This document shows positions 7,108-16,381 of a stretch of 64,000 bases of DNA, one piece after another (the stretch's first letter is position 1; every line of letters starts with the position of its first letter). The notes under the pieces are model-generated. The model was not told the origin of the DNA, ran no database searches, and saw only the letters and a list, made by a program, of their open reading frames with translations. This stretch comes from Cognatishimia maritima. Lineage in GTDB: Bacteria > Pseudomonadota > Alphaproteobacteria > Rhodobacterales > Rhodobacteraceae. Both the position numbers and the translations under genes were made by a program. Location of the stretch: positions 272,654 to 336,653 of the forward strand of contig NZ_FQWM01000002.1 of assembly GCF_900129685.1 (NCBI RefSeq), in the 5' to 3' direction.

Positions 7108-7629
7108 ATGAAAAAGAGCAGCACCGATATTCAGATCAATTTGAAAGCCATCCGCGGTGAAGCCGGCCTCAGCCTGTCCGCGACAGAGGCGCTAACAGGC
7201 GTCAGCAAGTCCATGCTGGGTCAGATAGAGCGCGGCGAAAGCAGCCCCACAATTGCAACGCTTTGGAAACTATCCAAAGGACTGAAATGCCCGCTTTCTG
7301 CGCTCATCACAGAACCGCCTGAAACGGCGTATCAGTTTCAGGACAGCATCTCTGGGCAGACCCTTTTCCCTTTTGATCCGGCGCTCGGTTCAGAGACCTT
7401 TGTTATTGGTCTTGCGCCCGGTCTTAGCCACGAATCTGCCGCACACCGTGCGGGGGTGATTGAGGACATCTATGCCATTGATGGCGACTTCGAGGTCTTT
7501 ATTGACGGCACCTGGCAGACAATCCGCAAGGGGGAGGCAAAAAGATTTGCCGCCGACCAGCCCCACGGCTACCGTAATCTCGGCCCATTTCCTGTGCATT
7601 TTCACAATACGATGCATTATCCAAGCTGA
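7108..7629 (+). CDS. XRE-type regulator with C-terminal cupin domain
   Basis: A 173-residue protein with an N-terminal helix-turn-helix (ATEALTGVSKSMLGQIERGESSP region, residues about 24-45) and a C-terminal cupin (residues about 100-170; HRAGVIEDIYAIDG, then ADQPHGYRN). Such regulators sense a small molecule in the cupin barrel and control a nearby transporter or enzyme. ATG 7108 follows GGAG; the frame is open upstream but that part overlaps the divergent promoter. Likely target: the BenE-like transporter. Confidence 0.87.
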   Translation: MKKSSTDIQINLKAIRGEAGLSLSATEALTGVSKSMLGQIERGESSPTIATLWKLSKGLKCPLSALITEPPETAYQFQDSISGQTLFPFDPALGSETFVIGLAPGLSHESAAHRAGVIEDIYAIDGDFEVFIDGTWQTIRKGEAKRFAADQPHGYRNLGPFPVHFHNTMHYPS

Positions 7630-7646
7630 TTAAAGCCGAGATTTTT

Positions 7647-8351
7647 ATGAACAAAAGATTTTTCGCCCCGATAGTATTGCCGCTTTTTTTGATGAGCTGT
7701 GTGCAACCCACCAGTGCCCCCGAAGTGACCCGTGGCCCGCGTATTCTGGCGATGGGGGATTCGATGATGGCCGCGCACAAAGTGTCCGGGCGGGCGGTTG
7801 CTGATCATGTGGCGCGCGCCTTGAACGAGCCGATCAAAGACCATTCCATGATCGGGGCAAGCATGTCCTATGCGCTGCCCATCACCGGTGCGATGGGGTT
7901 GAATATTTCCAAACAATTCCGAGGCGGCCGCTGGGATTGGATTGTCCTGAATGGCGGCGGCAATGACCTATGGCTCGGCTGCGGCTGCCATTCTTGCGAC
8001 AACAAGATGGAAAAGCTGATTTCGGCGGATGGGCGGATTGGGAAGATCCCAAGCCTCGTGGCGCGCCTGCGTGGCTCTGGCGCACAGGTGCTTTGGGTCG
8101 GCTATCTTCGCAGTCCCGGACGAGGCAGCCCCATTGAAGGCTGTCGCGAAGAAGGCGATGAACTGGAACGCCGCCTCGCAACGATGGCAGAGACGACCTA
8201 TGGGGTGCATTTTGTCTCCATTGCCGACTTGGTCCCATTTGGGGACCGGTCTTATCACGGCATCGATATGATCCACCCGTCTTTGAAAGGCAGCGCAGAG
8301 ATTGGACGGCGCGTGTCAGACTACATCCGCGCAGTTGACCCCACGCGCTAG
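7647..8351 (+). CDS. SGNH/GDSL-type hydrolase, lipoprotein
   Basis: A 234-residue protein with a lipoprotein signal (lipobox LMSC, modified Cys about 18). It has the SGNH hydrolase blocks: GDSMM near residue 38 (catalytic Ser), GGGND near 102, and IDMIHPS near 208 with the catalytic Asp-His pair. A cysteine-rich loop GCGCHSC follows the third block and is unusual. The family removes acyl groups from lipids, glycans or peptidoglycan; being a lipoprotein it acts in the periplasm. It starts 17 bases after the XRE-cupin gene, so the two may share a transcript. Confidence 0.85.
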   Translation: MNKRFFAPIVLPLFLMSCVQPTSAPEVTRGPRILAMGDSMMAAHKVSGRAVADHVARALNEPIKDHSMIGASMSYALPITGAMGLNISKQFRGGRWDWIVLNGGGNDLWLGCGCHSCDNKMEKLISADGRIGKIPSLVARLRGSGAQVLWVGYLRSPGRGSPIEGCREEGDELERRLATMAETTYGVHFVSIADLVPFGDRSYHGIDMIHPSLKGSAEIGRRVSDYIRAVDPTR

Positions 8352-8366
8352 GGTCGGTTGGCGGTG

Positions 8367-9503
8367 CTACTGCCCTAAGGCCTGTGCGAAATCGTCAATC
8401 AGGTCCTGAACATCCTCGATCCCCACAGAAAGCCGCAAAAGATTTTGCGGCAGCCCGGTATGGGATTCAACCGAATAGCGATGCTCTACAAGGCTTTCGA
8501 CCCCACCCAACGAGGTCGCACGCACAAAGAGGTTCAGTCGACCAGCGACCGCAAGAGCGTTTTGCATGTCACCTTTGACCAGAACTGACATTAGTCCACC
8601 AAAGCCACCCGTCATCTGGGATTTTGCCAGTGCGTGTGCGGGGTGCGTTGGCAGCCCCGGATAAAGCACGTCCTCGACGGCAGGGTGATCGGCAAAATAA
8701 GTGGCCAAGGCTTGCGCGTTCTCACTCATCCGTTCCACACGCAGGGCCAACGTGCGCATGCCGCGCATCAGCAACCACGCCTCAAACGGGCCAAGCATTG
8801 CGCCCGAGTCCGCGCGGTCCGTGCGGATCGCCTCCCAAATCTCGCCCTGCTCGCGGCAAGACAAAACGCCACCCAAAACATCTGAATGCCCGTTCAGTGC
8901 TTTGGTCGCAGAGTGCATGACGATATCCGCACCAAGCGCCAAAGGTTTGCTGAGGATCGGTGTCGCTGCCGTTGCATCGACGACCAGAATGCCACCATTT
9001 GTATGGGCGGCTTCGGCGGCCTTGGCGATATCAGCAATCTTCAACCAAGGGTTTGACGGCGTTTCGACAAAAACCAGATCGACCCCATCCTGACAGATCG
9101 CGGCCAAAGCCTCTGTGTCGCTCGCATCGACGGTCAGCAACGTGATGCCGCGCCGCTGGCAAAAGGCCTGAATCCATTTGGTTGTGCCCCAATAGATGCC
9201 GTCTTGCAAAACCACGCGCGCGCCGTTGGGCAACCATCGAAAGGCTGCTGCAATGGCCGCCATGCCCGAGGGGAAAAGTAAGGTTTCGGCCGCACCTTCA
9301 AGCTTTTGGATGACCGCCTCTGCCTGCCGCAGGTTTTCACTGTGGGGCCGCAGGTAAATGTTATCTGGATTGTGCAGACCATAGTCGCTGTCGCGATAAA
9401 ACGTCGTTGCAGGCTGAATTGCTGGGACAACACCGCCGCTGCTTTGGTCTTTGGCACCCCCAGCATGGGCCACCCAGGTTGCCGGCTTTACATCATGTTC
9501 CAT
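8367..9503 (-). CDS. Cystathionine gamma-synthase/beta-lyase family PLP enzyme
   Basis: A 378-residue fold-type I PLP enzyme of trans-sulfuration. LFPSGMAAIAAAF (phosphate-binding region, near residue 77), VETPSNPW near 148, VVDATAATP near 175, and the PLP lysine in MHSATKALNGHSD near 200 are visible, followed by ATSLGGVESLVEHR near 340. The familiar DNT before the lysine region is DAT, a variant seen in some members. It could act as cystathionine beta-lyase, gamma-synthase or another C-S lyase; the sequence alone does not decide. AAGGAG precedes the ATG at 9503. Confidence 0.87.
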   Translation of the reverse strand: MEHDVKPATWVAHAGGAKDQSSGGVVPAIQPATTFYRDSDYGLHNPDNIYLRPHSENLRQAEAVIQKLEGAAETLLFPSGMAAIAAAFRWLPNGARVVLQDGIYWGTTKWIQAFCQRRGITLLTVDASDTEALAAICQDGVDLVFVETPSNPWLKIADIAKAAEAAHTNGGILVVDATAATPILSKPLALGADIVMHSATKALNGHSDVLGGVLSCREQGEIWEAIRTDRADSGAMLGPFEAWLLMRGMRTLALRVERMSENAQALATYFADHPAVEDVLYPGLPTHPAHALAKSQMTGGFGGLMSVLVKGDMQNALAVAGRLNLFVRATSLGGVESLVEHRYSVESHTGLPQNLLRLSVGIEDVQDLIDDFAQALGQ

Positions 9504-9587
9504 CGCACGCTCCTTTGCGGCAAGTTAGATGACGAAATTTACCGCTCTGCAATAGCCAAGCGGTGGCGAACTCTGTAAAGCCACCAC

Positions 9588-10142
9588 ATGTCCAAAGTCA
9601 TCCTGTTCAACAAACCCTTTGATGTGCTGTCGCAATTCACCGATCGCGGCACCGAAGGCAGCCCACGGCGCACCCTGTCTGATTTCATCTCGGTGCCCAA
9701 TGTCTATGCCGCCGGTCGGCTGGACCGCGACAGCGAGGGCCTGCTGCTTTTGACGGGTGACGGCAAGCTTCAGCACAGGATCGCGGACCCAACGAATAAG
9801 ATGTCCAAATGCTATTGGGCGCAGGTCGAAGGCGTGCCTAGCGACGAGGCGTTGGAACAGTTGCGTAGCGGTGTAAAACTCAAAGACGGGATGACCCGCC
9901 CCGCCAAGGCTGCGCGGATGGAGCCGCCCGCGACGCTGTGGCCCCGCACCCCGCCCATTCGGTTTCGCAAGAACGTGCCCGACAGTTGGATCAAGATCAC
10001 CCTAACCGAAGGGCGCAACCGTCAGGTGCGCCGCATGACAGCGGCCATCGGTCACCCGACCTTGCGGCTGATCCGCTACCGGATCGGCGCATGGACGATT
10101 GATGGGATCAACAACGGCGACTGGGTTGAGATTGAGGTCTAA
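9588..10142 (+). CDS. rluE: RluE-like 23S rRNA pseudouridine synthase
   Basis: A 184-residue enzyme of the RsuA/RluB/E/F family that isomerises uridine to pseudouridine in rRNA. The catalytic block [19 protein letters not shown] lies near residues 41-58 (Asp46 catalytic), followed by the KCYWAQVEG strand and the motif [10 protein letters not shown] near 143. It lacks the N-terminal S4 domain, as RluE does. By homology the target would be U2457 of 23S rRNA. Confidence 0.88.
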   Translation: MSKVILFNKPFDVLSQFTDRGTEGSPRRTLSDFISVPNVYAAGRLDRDSEGLLLLTGDGKLQHRIADPTNKMSKCYWAQVEGVPSDEALEQLRSGVKLKDGMTRPAKAARMEPPATLWPRTPPIRFRKNVPDSWIKITLTEGRNRQVRRMTAAIGHPTLRLIRYRIGAWTIDGINNGDWVEIEV

Positions 10143-10280
10143 GTGACCTTTTGCACCGACAAACCTGTGGATAACCGCATCCATCGCGCTTCCCCTATTG
10201 CACACCACAACATATAGTGTAGCCACGCAGCCTCGGGCATTGGGACCGAAGCGAAGACGAAGACAAATGGGGATCGACGC

Positions 10281-11090
10281 ATGGCACATATTATTGTCGT
10301 GGGGAACGAAAAGGGCGGCGCGGGCAAATCGACGGTATCGATGCATGTCGCAACAGCTTTGGCCCGCATGGGACATCGGGTTGGCGGCCTTGACCTTGAC
10401 CTGCGCCAACGCACCTTCGGGCGCTATGTCGAAAACCGGAAAGCCTTTTGCGAAAGCGCCGGATTGGAGCTGCCAAGCCCCAGCTACCACACCCTGCCCG
10501 ATATTGATCCAAGCACGGTGAAAGACGGCGAGAATATCTATGACTTGCGCCTGTCCGCCGCTGTGGCAGCGCTGGAGCCGGAAACCGATTTCATCTTGAT
10601 CGACTGCCCCGGCAGCCATACCCGCCTCAGCCAGGTCGCGCATTCTTTGGCAGACACATTGGTGACGCCGCTGAACGACAGCTTTGTCGATTTTGATCTA
10701 TTGGCGCATATCGACAGCACGGGTGAGAAGATCCTCGGCCCGTCGGTTTATTCCGAAATGGTCTGGAACGCACGCCAGCTGCGGGCGCAAGCCGGACTGA
10801 AACCCATCGACTGGATCGTTGTGCGCAACCGGCTTGGGGCGCAGCAGATGGTCAACAAGGAAAAGATGGGCAAAGCGCTTGATCGCCTTGCCAAGCGTAT
10901 CGGATTCCGCACCGCACCGGGTTTCAATGAACGCGTGATCTTCCGCGAACTCTTCCCGCGCGGTCTGACACTGCTTGATTTGAAAGATATCGGGGTCAAG
11001 CAGCTCAATATCTCGAATGTGGCCGCACGTCAGGAACTACGTGAGTTGATCAAGGCGCTGGACCTGCCTGAGGTGGCTGCGGATTTCTAA
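10281..11090 (+). CDS. mipZ: Division-plane positioning ATPase MipZ
   Basis: A 269-residue ParA-superfamily ATPase. The deviant Walker A NEKGGAGKST is at residues 9-18, GLDLDLRQ near 36, IDCPG near 105. The long NARQLRAQAGLKPIDWIVVRNR block and the C-terminal FREL..RGLTLLDL region match MipZ, which binds ParB at the poles and inhibits FtsZ away from midcell in alphaproteobacteria without Min. GGGGA lies upstream of the ATG. It is a stand-alone gene, as usual for mipZ. Confidence 0.93.
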   Translation: MAHIIVVGNEKGGAGKSTVSMHVATALARMGHRVGGLDLDLRQRTFGRYVENRKAFCESAGLELPSPSYHTLPDIDPSTVKDGENIYDLRLSAAVAALEPETDFILIDCPGSHTRLSQVAHSLADTLVTPLNDSFVDFDLLAHIDSTGEKILGPSVYSEMVWNARQLRAQAGLKPIDWIVVRNRLGAQQMVNKEKMGKALDRLAKRIGFRTAPGFNERVIFRELFPRGLTLLDLKDIGVKQLNISNVAARQELRELIKALDLPEVAADF

Positions 11091-11357
11091 CCGCTTTCTC
11101 GCAATTTCGACCGTTATCTTGGAGAATCACACGCAAGCGCCCTTGCGCGGCCTTTGGCGGCGCGGCGCTTAGAATTTGCGACACCTGCTAAAAATGCGAC
11201 TATCGCGGAAATCCATCCGCTAGGGCGCACAAAGCGCGCGCTACGGGTGAGATATCGTTGATCGAAATGCCCCATATCACAGGAATGCGTGGGCATTGGC
11301 CTTTTGTCCTGTGGAAAACAGCGCTAATAGGGCGCGTCCGAATAATGGAGATTTACA

Positions 11358-12380
11358 ATGGGCTATCGCGTCGTTGTCGTTGGCGCCACAGGCAATGTGG
11401 GCCGCGAAATGCTAAACATTCTGGCGGAACGCCAGTTTCCGGTTGATGAACTGGCCGCTCTGGCGAGCCGTCGTTCTCTCGGCACCGAGGTTTCTTTCGG
11501 CGATAAAACCCTGAAAACCAAAGATCTGGACACCTTTGATTTCACCGGTTGGGACATGGCGCTGTTTGCGGTCGGCTCAGAGGCGACAAAGGAATATGCG
11601 CCCAAGGCGGCAGCTTCGGGTTGTGTCGTGATCGACAACTCGTCGCTCTACCGCTACGACCCTGACGTGCCTTTGATCGTGCCTGAGTGTAACCCAGAGG
11701 CCGTGCACGGCTATTCCAAGAAAAACATCATCGCCAACCCCAACTGCTCCACCGCGCAGATGGTTGTTGCGTTGAAGCCCTTGCACGATCGCGCAACGAT
11801 CAAACGCGTTGTTGTGTCGACCTATCAGTCTGTCTCCGGCTCTGGCAAAGAGGCGATGGAGGAACTGTGGGATCAGACCAAAGCGGTCTATAACCCAACA
11901 CAAGACGTGCCAGCCAAGGTCTATACCAAGGAAATCGCCTTCAACGTGATCCCGCACATCGACGTCTTCATGGAAGACGGTTCCACCAAGGAAGAGTGGA
12001 AGATGGTCGCGGAAACCAAAAAGATCGTCGACCCCAAGATCAAAGTCACAGCAACCTGCGTGCGCGTGCCTGTGTTCGTGGGCCACTCCGAAGCGGTGAA
12101 CATCGAGTTTGAAGAGTTCCTCGACGAAGACGAAGCACGTGACATCCTGCGCGAAAGCCCGGGCATCATGGTGATCGACAAACGCGAAGACGGTGGCTAC
12201 GTGACCCCGAAAGAATGCGTCGGCGACTTCGCAACTTTCATCAGCCGTATCCGTCAGGACAGCACGATTGAAAACGGCCTTAACCTGTGGTGCGTCTCTG
12301 ACAACCTCCGCAAGGGTGCCGCCCTGAACGCTGTCCAGATCGCAGAACTGCTGGGCCGTGAGGTTCTGAAAAAGGGTTAA
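11358..12380 (+). CDS. asd: Aspartate-semialdehyde dehydrogenase
   Basis: A 340-residue enzyme reducing aspartyl phosphate with NADPH to aspartate semialdehyde, the branch point to lysine, diaminopimelate, threonine and methionine. VVVGATGNVGREML is the NADP-binding loop at residues 4-17; the catalytic cysteine sits in NPNCSTAQM near 130; STYQSVSGSGK near 155 and the His of GHSEAVNIEFE near 240 complete the active site. TGGAG lies eight bases before the ATG. A strong terminator follows. Confidence 0.97.
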   Translation: MGYRVVVVGATGNVGREMLNILAERQFPVDELAALASRRSLGTEVSFGDKTLKTKDLDTFDFTGWDMALFAVGSEATKEYAPKAAASGCVVIDNSSLYRYDPDVPLIVPECNPEAVHGYSKKNIIANPNCSTAQMVVALKPLHDRATIKRVVVSTYQSVSGSGKEAMEELWDQTKAVYNPTQDVPAKVYTKEIAFNVIPHIDVFMEDGSTKEEWKMVAETKKIVDPKIKVTATCVRVPVFVGHSEAVNIEFEEFLDEDEARDILRESPGIMVIDKREDGGYVTPKECVGDFATFISRIRQDSTIENGLNLWCVSDNLRKGAALNAVQIAELLGREVLKKG

Positions 12381-12404
12381 GTTGCCTTTGTTTGAGTTCT
12401 AGAG

Positions 12405-12432
12405 GCCCCGTCTGCGAAGGCGGGGCTTTTTT
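12405..12432 (+). terminator. Rho-independent terminator of asd
   Basis: Arms GCCCCG/CGGGGC around a ten-base loop (with extra CT/AG pairing) and six T. Confidence 0.88.
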
Positions 12433-12511
12433 GTTGCGAAACTTCTGTTCTAGCGCCTCGAATCTGCCAGAATATCGTGCATAGTTACCTTTGATTTTTG
12501 AAGGTCATATT

Positions 12512-13849
12512 ATGCGCAACAGTTTCATTTCGACGTTTCGTCTTCTTACTTTCCAGTCCCCTGTTACACCGGGCTTTAGTTATAGCGCCAAAGTCGCCAC
12601 CATCGCGGTGCTTTTTAATATTGCACTTCGCTTGTCGCTACAGTTCATAGCGGCCCAGCCGTCCGCCGCATTTGATCTTTGGGGCATTCCTTATTTTGTC
12701 ACAGTCGTGACTGCTGAATTGGGTTTGCTATTCAGTTTCATAGTCTTGATCGCACGCAGGGTAGCACCTTCACAGGTAATAACGGCGTACTGCCTATCTG
12801 CTTCAGTATTTTACTTGTTGGCAACGGGTCAGTTACTCTTTGAAGTCTCGGACCTTTGGCTGCAATGGATAAACTTTGCGATTGGTTGGGTGTTTGCAAT
12901 ATTTTTCAGCCTGCGCGTCAGGAAATTTGTCCTCAATGGCAGCTGGCGCCTGTCGGCGACAATTTTGGTTTCCCTTATTGCAACAGGCATCTTGATCACA
13001 CCCTACTGGGAGTACAGAGCCGTTTTCTTTTCAGAGAAGCTGCAAGATGAACAAGCTGAAACACAATATTCAAGAGTGCCACTAGAAGACCTTTACTACG
13101 CACAAGAAAACCTAATGGCTACGCAACTCGCGAAGCTACAGACCCGCCAGTCAAATGCGCCACATCTATTCTCAATCGTTGCAGGTGGCACCGCACATCA
13201 AGGTGTCTTTCGGCGTGAGGTTGAAAAGATACCACCGATCCTGACGTCTCGCTTCGGGGAAAACTTAACCCAGCTACAGCTCCTCAACTCAAACACCGAG
13301 CCTTTCAGCTATCCGCTCGCCAACAAGCACAATTTGCGACGTGTTTTGAGCGAAACGGCAAAGGCTATGAATCCTGAAATTGACTTGGCATTGATCTACC
13401 TGTCTTCTCATGGCTCTCCGGATCTTTTCAGCCTGAGTTTTTGGGATGCGTTCACCACCGACATGTCGGCCCAAGATTTTTCTGAAATGTTGGATGCCTC
13501 CGGCATTCAGAACGCGATCATAGTGATCTCTGCTTGCTACGCAGGGTCGTTCATCGACGATATTTCAAACCCCGACCGCGTCGTCATAACAGCGGCGGAC
13601 GCGAAAAGTACGTCCTTTGGTTGTTCCGACGACAGCGAATGGACATGGTTCGGGCGTGCGTATTTTGAAGAGGGCATCGCGGAAACACCGGATTTTCTGG
13701 CAGCGTTTGAAATCGCCAAAGACCGCGTTCAAGCATGGGAAATAGAAGGCGCGTTGTCGCCTTCTAATCCGCAGATTTTTGTGGGCGAGCATATGCGCGC
13801 AAAAATAGAAGCTTTCAGTAGCGTTCAAAGCGCGGCATCCATCCAGTAG
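12512..13849 (+). CDS. Membrane-anchored caspase-like protease (peptidase C13/legumain family)
   Basis: A 445-residue protein. Residues about 28-170 hold about five hydrophobic segments; from about 200 a soluble domain follows. This contains FSIVAGGTAHQGVFRREVE, then a catalytic histidine in IYLSSHGSPD (His300) and a catalytic cysteine in IVISACYAGSF (Cys342), the His-Gly and Ala-Cys dyad context of clan CD peptidases (legumain/C13). Legumains cut after Asn or Asp; GPI transamidase is also in this family. The protease domain is probably on one membrane face. AAGG lies seven bases before ATG 12512. The gene is visibly more A/T-rich than asd upstream, which suggests acquisition. No substrate or partner is evident nearby. 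Confidence 0.82.
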   Translation: MRNSFISTFRLLTFQSPVTPGFSYSAKVATIAVLFNIALRLSLQFIAAQPSAAFDLWGIPYFVTVVTAELGLLFSFIVLIARRVAPSQVITAYCLSASVFYLLATGQLLFEVSDLWLQWINFAIGWVFAIFFSLRVRKFVLNGSWRLSATILVSLIATGILITPYWEYRAVFFSEKLQDEQAETQYSRVPLEDLYYAQENLMATQLAKLQTRQSNAPHLFSIVAGGTAHQGVFRREVEKIPPILTSRFGENLTQLQLLNSNTEPFSYPLANKHNLRRVLSETAKAMNPEIDLALIYLSSHGSPDLFSLSFWDAFTTDMSAQDFSEMLDASGIQNAIIVISACYAGSFIDDISNPDRVVITAADAKSTSFGCSDDSEWTWFGRAYFEEGIAETPDFLAAFEIAKDRVQAWEIEGALSPSNPQIFVGEHMRAKIEAFSSVQSAASIQ

Positions 13850-13855
13850 GCGGCG

Positions 13856-15007
13856 CTAAGTGGGCCCTAACAAATCGCGCGCGATCTGGTGGAACAATGC
13901 CGCCCCGACCGGAATCAAATCGTCGGGAAAATCGTAGTCGGGATTGTGGAGGGCCGCGTGGGTCTCTCCTGCGCCGAGGCAGAGCATCGCGGATTTTGCC
14001 GACCACCCGAAGACGCCGAAATCCTCTGATGCGCGCATTGGGATGCCTGCGTTTGTGCTCGGAATGTCCAGAGTACCCGCTGCCTTGAGCGCGATTTCAG
14101 TTGCCTCTGTGTCATTGATCGACGCGGCGAAGTCGTCAAAAACCTCAACCTCCAAGCCAAGTCCGTGGCGCTTGGCAGCATCTTCAAGGATTGTGTTCGC
14201 CTGATCAGCAAGACCCGCCATCGCCGTGTCTTCCGCCGTGCGTAGCGTTGCAAAGAGATGCGCCTCACCCGGTGATATCCCAAAGCTGGGTGCCCCAACC
14301 GAAAGGTGCGTCAGGGTCACCAGTTGAAAACTGTCATCAAGTGCGCCGCCCTGGCCCAGCGCGGTCAGCGCAGGGATCAATTCTGAAATCGCCTGCATCG
14401 GCGACGTGCCATCCTCGGGCATGGCGGCATGGGCGGTTTTGCCTGTCAGATGAATGCGCAGACCGCGCGAGGCGCAGTTCATCAATCCCGGACGCGTTGC
14501 AAGTTGCCCCAAAGGGATGCCTGGTAAATTATGAATTGCGAAGGCCCAGTCAGGTTGGATGTCGGCAAACCGCGGGTCCGCGACCACCGCGCGCGCGCCG
14601 CTGCCATCTTCTTCAGCGGGTTGGAACAGCAGGACCACTCGACCCTTGGCAACAGGCTTGCGCCGCAACAACCGGCCCAGCGCCAAAAGCATGGTCATAT
14701 GGCCGTCGTGCCCGCACAAATGCCCCTGCCCCGCGATCTCAGACCGCCAGGCCTTTTCTGAAATCTCTTGAATGGGCAGCCCGTCCAATTCTGCGCGAAA
14801 TAGAACGGTCGGCCCATCCAGACCGCTGTCAAAAACCGCCGCCACGCCATGCCCGCCAAGGCCTGTGATGATCTGTGTAGGAGACAATGCGTTCAATGCG
14901 CGTCGTACCGTCTCAGCCGTCTCTTGCTCCTGACCAGAGACCTCCGGGCGGCGATGCAACGCGCGTCGGAGCTCCGTCAGTTCCATCAAATCGCTGTTTG
15001 TGAGCAT
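13856..15007 (-). CDS. M20-family amidohydrolase (hippurate hydrolase-like)
   Basis: A 383-residue metal-dependent amidohydrolase of the M20D group (hippurate hydrolase, IAA-amino acid hydrolase, N-acyl amino acid deacylase). Metal ligands are visible in GHLCGHDGHMTMLL near residues 94-107, PAEEDGSGA near 128, and the C-terminal MRASEDFGVFG near 330 with the HNPDYDFPDD block near 357. The dimerisation domain lies between about 170 and 280. It cleaves an N-acyl amino acid in the cytoplasm; the acyl group is unknown. Converges on the C13 protease gene with a 6-base gap. Confidence 0.9.
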   Translation of the reverse strand: MLTNSDLMELTELRRALHRRPEVSGQEQETAETVRRALNALSPTQIITGLGGHGVAAVFDSGLDGPTVLFRAELDGLPIQEISEKAWRSEIAGQGHLCGHDGHMTMLLALGRLLRRKPVAKGRVVLLFQPAEEDGSGARAVVADPRFADIQPDWAFAIHNLPGIPLGQLATRPGLMNCASRGLRIHLTGKTAHAAMPEDGTSPMQAISELIPALTALGQGGALDDSFQLVTLTHLSVGAPSFGISPGEAHLFATLRTAEDTAMAGLADQANTILEDAAKRHGLGLEVEVFDDFAASINDTEATEIALKAAGTLDIPSTNAGIPMRASEDFGVFGWSAKSAMLCLGAGETHAALHNPDYDFPDDLIPVGAALFHQIARDLLGPT

Positions 15008-15070
15008 TCTGGTGCCTCCGCCTTTGCCGAGACCCTGACATGTAGCGACCCTGATGAAAAGCCAGAGACG

Positions 15071-15094
15071 AAAAAAGCGCCCCGTGGGGCGCTT
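15071..15094 (-). terminator. Rho-independent terminator of the carbonic anhydrase gene
   Basis: On the minus strand, perfect arms AAGCGCCCC/GGGGCGCTT followed by a run of T. It lies about 25 bases beyond the carbonic anhydrase stop. Confidence 0.85.
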
Positions 15095-15117
15095 CTCAGG
15101 TCAATCTGCAAAGTTGA

Positions 15118-15768
15118 TCACAGAGCGACAAAGGCTTTCTTTTCAGAGTCATAAACCTCGACACCACCAGCCGCGATGTCGTGCCATGCACCGTGCAAGG
15201 TCAATTGACCGGCTTCGACGCGGTCTTTGACAAATGGGAAGGTCAGCAGGTTCTCGAGCGAGGCCAGAACCGCATGTTTTTCAAACTGGCGCGCCTGATT
15301 TTTTGGATCTTTGATATCAGCGACCTTGGAAAAGCGTGGCTTCAAGATATCCATCCAACGGCCCACAAAGCTTTCCTTGGCTTCAAGATGCGGCGCGTTG
15401 CCTTTGCACATGTCAATGCAGCCCTGAACCCCGCCGCATGACGAATGGCCGAGCACGATCACATGCGCCACTTTCAGCGCGGTGACCGCATATTCGATGG
15501 CTGCGGATGTCCCGTGGTGATCACCATCTGGCGCATAGGGCGGAACGAGGTTTGCGATATTGCGGTGGATAAAGAATTCGCCCTGATCTGCACCAAAAAT
15601 CGACGTCACATGGACCCGGCTGTCACAGCAGGAAATCACCATCGCGCGCGGGTGTTGGCCTTCTTCACCAAGGTGGCGGTACCAGGATTTGTTGTTCTCA
15701 TAGCTGGTCGCTTTCCAACCGTGGAAGCGTTGCACCAGATAGCTCGGCAGAGGTTTCGCGTGTTTCAT
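15118..15768 (-). CDS. can: Beta-class carbonic anhydrase
   Basis: A 216-residue beta carbonic anhydrase interconverting CO2 and bicarbonate. Zinc ligands are seen in SCCDSRV near residues 46-50 and LGHSSCGGV near 106-111; the RNIANLVPPY block lies near 70. ATG 15768 is chosen because GGGAGG lies just upstream; the frame extends further but without conservation. Single gene with its own terminator, divergent from the Hpt-like gene. Confidence 0.95.
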   Translation of the reverse strand: MKHAKPLPSYLVQRFHGWKATSYENNKSWYRHLGEEGQHPRAMVISCCDSRVHVTSIFGADQGEFFIHRNIANLVPPYAPDGDHHGTSAAIEYAVTALKVAHVIVLGHSSCGGVQGCIDMCKGNAPHLEAKESFVGRWMDILKPRFSKVADIKDPKNQARQFEKHAVLASLENLLTFPFVKDRVEAGQLTLHGAWHDIAAGGVEVYDSEKKAFVAL

Positions 15769-15909
15769 TGTCCCTCCCATGATTTTGGGTTCTGCCCCTG
15801 TTAAAGACAATTTGGGTCATTTTCGAGAGAAATTTTGCGGCCTTTGAAACGATAGCATAACGCCAACTTCCTAGATTTGCGCCGGGGCCACAGCAAGAAA
15901 GGCAAAGCC

Positions 15910-16287
15910 ATGGGAACAGTTGACGTTCTTTTCAATAATGAACCCATCCAATTGGAAAGCGCAAAGGTGCTTAAATTGAACAAAGCGCTTGGACCGAAAC
16001 GATCGCAGATCATTGTGACCAATGCCATGGAAGATGTTGCAATGCGGATGAGCCATAGTGAGGCGTTGTTTCAGCAGGGCGATTGGGAAGGTCTTGGCAA
16101 GGCGGTCAGAACCATCGGAAAGATCAGCGGCCAAATCGGTATGCGATCGCTTTCTGCGGTCTGTGACGCCGCCTCTATCGCGCTCCAGAACGGGGATGCA
16201 CCAGCCATCGCGGCCACTTACGCTCGATTGCTGCGCGTCGGCGACCAGAGCCTTTCAGAGCTTTGTGAACATCGTGATTTTCCCTGA
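15910..16287 (+). CDS. Hpt-domain-like protein lacking the phosphoacceptor histidine
   Basis: A 125-residue soluble, helical protein. I do not recognise the gene. Residues about 60-115 (AVRTIGKISGQIGMRSLSAV through ALQNGDAPAI to LLRVGDQSL) follow the hydrophobic and glycine pattern of histidine phosphotransfer domains, in which H-x-L-K-G is expected; here the histidine position reads Arg67 (RTIGK). If the resemblance is real, this is a non-phosphorylatable Hpt-fold protein that could act as an adaptor or antagonist in a phosphorelay. AAAGG lies about eight bases before ATG 15910. No kinase or response regulator is in view. It is followed by a separate gene for leucyl aminopeptidase after 94 bases. 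Confidence 0.7.
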   Translation: MGTVDVLFNNEPIQLESAKVLKLNKALGPKRSQIIVTNAMEDVAMRMSHSEALFQQGDWEGLGKAVRTIGKISGQIGMRSLSAVCDAASIALQNGDAPAIAATYARLLRVGDQSLSELCEHRDFP

Positions 16288-16381
16288 GATCTTCTTCGAT
16301 ATTTTCCCGTGACAAAGGGCTTGCAGAGGTCGCCGATGTCGATAGGCTGAGGGGAAGTGACCTACATAAAAAGAAGCGCAT

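Noticed and set aside
12491-12511. TTG start upstream of the C13 protease (adds MIFEGHI)
   Set aside because: AAGG at 12501 is well placed for the ATG at 12512; the TTG has no ribosome site.
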